Source of the DNA: Saprospiraceae bacterium
GTDB lineage: Bacteria; Bacteroidota; Bacteroidia; Chitinophagales; Saprospiraceae
Direction: 5' to 3'
Length of the DNA: 64,000 nt
Assembly: GCA_016709995.1 (NCBI GenBank)
Contig: JADJLQ010000003.1
Coordinates: forward strand, 248,001-312,000
Positions within the stretch are counted from its first letter, which is position 1. Each line of letters opens with the position of its first letter. Made by a program: the position numbers and the translations under genes. Below the pieces are notes generated by a model, which made no database searches, had not been told where the DNA came from, and saw only the letters and a list, made by a program, of their open reading frames with translations. Below are positions 62,351 to 64,000 of the stretch, in pieces.

Positions 62351-62400
62351 TAATTAAAAAAATGCCGGGTACTTTGATGTATCCGGCATTTTTTTAATTA
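62351..62400. terminator. Bidirectional Rho-independent terminator
   Basis: A perfect 18-bp inverted repeat (TAATTAAAAAAATGCCGG at 62351-62368, its complement at 62383-62400) encloses a 14-base loop. The GC core is flanked by A and T runs on both sides. It lies between convergent genes and can end transcription of both. Confidence 0.9.
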
Positions 62401-62421
62401 CTTAATCCGCTGGATATTCTT

Positions 62422-64000
62422 TTACAACACAATCAATTTTTTAATAGAGCTTCTGCTGCCTGTTGTTTCCAGGTTACAATAATAAATGCCGGGTGCAAGC
62501 TTCACTGAAAGATTTATTAATCGCCCACCTGCGACCTTTGATTGATACATCGAATGGCCGAGTGCATTCAAGATGCGGAAGGATACCTGTCCCGGGTATG
62601 CAGTCAAATCAACGTATAAATGATCGGTCATCGGATTGGGATATAGAGCCCATAGTTCCGGGTGAGCCATTGACTTTGAGGCGGTAACTGTATTGAGATC
62701 AAATAGGATAGACGATGACCAGCTGCTGCTAGTCTGACTGCAAAGATTCATCACCTGGAACTCATAGGGTTTGTTTTCCAATGTACTGATTAGGATGGAT
62801 GAATCGCGGGTAGGACCAAGTGTAGTCCAATCTTCCGCTCCCACCGTCCTTAGTCTGATGATGTATCTTGCCTGGGCTGGATTAATATAAGCGCATCGTA
62901 CCGAATTAGCATCAACCCTGGTTAGTAGTAAAGATTGTGCGGTGACTGAAGGGCAGTCCTGCAATGTCTGAAATGGAATGGATAACGACCAGGGGCTGAG
63001 GGTAGAATCCAGGCAGCCGACCCTGGATTGAAATACATATTTGGTCGCAGGCTTTAACTGATCAACATAATAAAAATTTTCCCTGCTTGCAGGCAACGGC
63101 AGCCAGGTAAGGCTATCAGGCTCACGATATCTCCAGTCAAATCCTAACACGCCATTGATAGCACAGTTTAATCGGGCATCTTTTGTTTTGATTTCGCGTA
63201 CAAATAGATTATTAAATAAAGGTGGACTACAATCGGTAGAAGATCGAGTCCTAAAATTTTTAGACCTGGACCATGGACTTACGGCAGCCTGGCAGGCAAT
63301 CCTGCACTGAAATTCATAGCTGGTGTCTGCATAAAGCCCTTTTAAGCCGACTCCTGGCTTATCAGTGATTGGAGTAAAAGTCCATGGTTGTGTGTTTTTG
63401 ATACGATACCTAAACTCATATTTAAGCGCATTTGGGATGTCGCAGTATAAGACGGCAGATGCATCATCGACTGACAATGCAATTATTTCACTCAGTGACG
63501 GCGTGGAACAAGAGGACAAATGTGGTTTCATTGGATTGAAATACACGGAGACAGACCAGGCTGACCACTTGATACTTCGGCTGAATCCTGAACGAAGACT
63601 ATCCGGTAAGTACAGTCTGCATTGGAACTCATAGAGATTACATTCTACACTGTCATCATCACAGGATTCATCCCAGCTGACATTTACCGTATCGATGCTA
63701 TTGGGAGTTTCACTCAATTCATCCCATGAGGTAGTACCGACTCTGCGCACCCTGTATTGATAAGCCGGCACATCGCCTAACTGACATTCAAGGTGCACCA
63801 TTTGTTCATCAATAGGCATGGCAGTCAGATAGGTTGGGTGTGGAGGGGCGGTCGCATTAAAACTTGCTACCAGGGTCGTCTCAGAACTGGGTGCAGACCA
63901 GGGGCCCTGGGATCCATTGCAGGTGATTCTAACTATTATATCATAGGTAGTGCCTGGAAGCAGGTCTACCAGATCGATAGTATTATTTGGTGTTGTAGCC
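62422..64000 (-). CDS. Fibronectin-III-repeat protein with T9SS sorting domain (5' end outside window)
   Basis: This is the C-terminal part of a secreted protein. The frame stays open to the right edge, so the start lies beyond 64000; an ATG at 63819 is internal. It has about five fn3-like modules of 85-95 residues, each with phrases such as YEFQCRIACQA, WRYREPDSLTW and TKYVFQSRVGC ... LSPWSLSIPF. These are also found in the fn3 parts of the two giant adhesins here. The C-terminus is a type A sorting domain: LWALYPNPMTDHLYV, ILNALGHSMY, PGIYYCNLE and a basic end. It is probably a surface or secreted adhesin. It converges on the dehydratase gene and shares a terminator with it. Confidence 0.85.
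   Translation of the reverse strand, partial: ATTPNNTIDLVDLLPGTTYDIIVRITCNGSQGPWSAPSSETTLVASFNATAPPHPTYLTAMPIDEQMVHLECQLGDVPAYQYRVRRVGTTSWDELSETPNSIDTVNVSWDESCDDDSVECNLYEFQCRLYLPDSLRSGFSRSIKWSAWSVSVYFNPMKPHLSSCSTPSLSEIIALSVDDASAVLYCDIPNALKYEFRYRIKNTQPWTFTPITDKPGVGLKGLYADTSYEFQCRIACQAAVSPWSRSKNFRTRSSTDCSPPLFNNLFVREIKTKDARLNCAINGVLGFDWRYREPDSLTWLPLPASRENFYYVDQLKPATKYVFQSRVGCLDSTLSPWSLSIPFQTLQDCPSVTAQSLLLTRVDANSVRCAYINPAQARYIIRLRTVGAEDWTTLGPTRDSSILISTLENKPYEFQVMNLCSQTSSSWSSSILFDLNTVTASKSMAHPELWALYPNPMTDHLYVDLTAYPGQVSFRILNALGHSMYQSKVAGGRLINLSVKLAPGIYYCNLETTGSRSSIKKLIVL

Overview
The window looks like chromosomal DNA of a Bacteroidota bacterium, most likely of the Saprospiria/Chitinophagia side. 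The evidence is several very large secreted proteins ending in type IX secretion (T9SS) sorting domains, families of MacB/FtsX-like orphan permeases, TonB-receptor-like outer-membrane barrels with carboxypeptidase-regulatory N-termini, moderate-to-low GC, and weak Shine-Dalgarno sites. I see no rRNA, tRNA, CRISPR array or replication origin.

Layout. 1-1526 is the 3' part of an FtsX-type permease, followed directly by an array of about 26 copies of a 23-bp repeat (1531-2119). 2572-34094 is a large accessory block on the + strand. It starts with a glycine-rich/HYR-like T9SS giant (1649 aa) and a small T9SS protein. Then comes a 'fibre-like' secreted repeat protein (946 aa) and a 1710-aa fn3/Ig-repeat T9SS adhesin. 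An IS5/IS1182-like insertion sequence (16153-17897) follows. After it the same pairing recurs: three further fibre-like paralogues in tandem, each disrupted, joined by ATGA overlaps, then a 1920-aa paralogue of the adhesin. 34126-35385 holds a decayed permease fragment and a HigB-HigA toxin-antitoxin pair read as one ORF.

From 35437 on is a mixed region: a DoxX-like membrane protein (-), an outer-membrane barrel gene split by one in-frame stop (-), an FtsX permease (+), a DHFR/RibD-C-like reductase (-), a second outer-membrane barrel (-), catalase-peroxidase KatG (-), a small membrane protein (-), a lipocalin-like lipoprotein (-) and a cation-chloride-cotransporter/APC-like transporter (-). 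Three consecutive FtsX permeases (52163-59610, +) follow, then an exported RraA-like aldolase and a Tat-exported enolase-superfamily dehydratase. The last gene, convergent on these, is another fn3/T9SS protein that runs off the right edge. The dehydratase and this gene share a perfect bidirectional terminator.

How the genes work together. The 2572-34094 block encodes only exported proteins and, besides the IS, nothing else. The repeated order fibre-like protein(s) then giant T9SS adhesin suggests a surface system in which a phage-fibre-like component and a T9SS-anchored partner are made together; that partnership is inference. The permeases form four full or near-full genes plus the left-edge partial one and a fragment, and none has an ATPase gene beside it. 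Two of their upstream regions share a 19-bp element.
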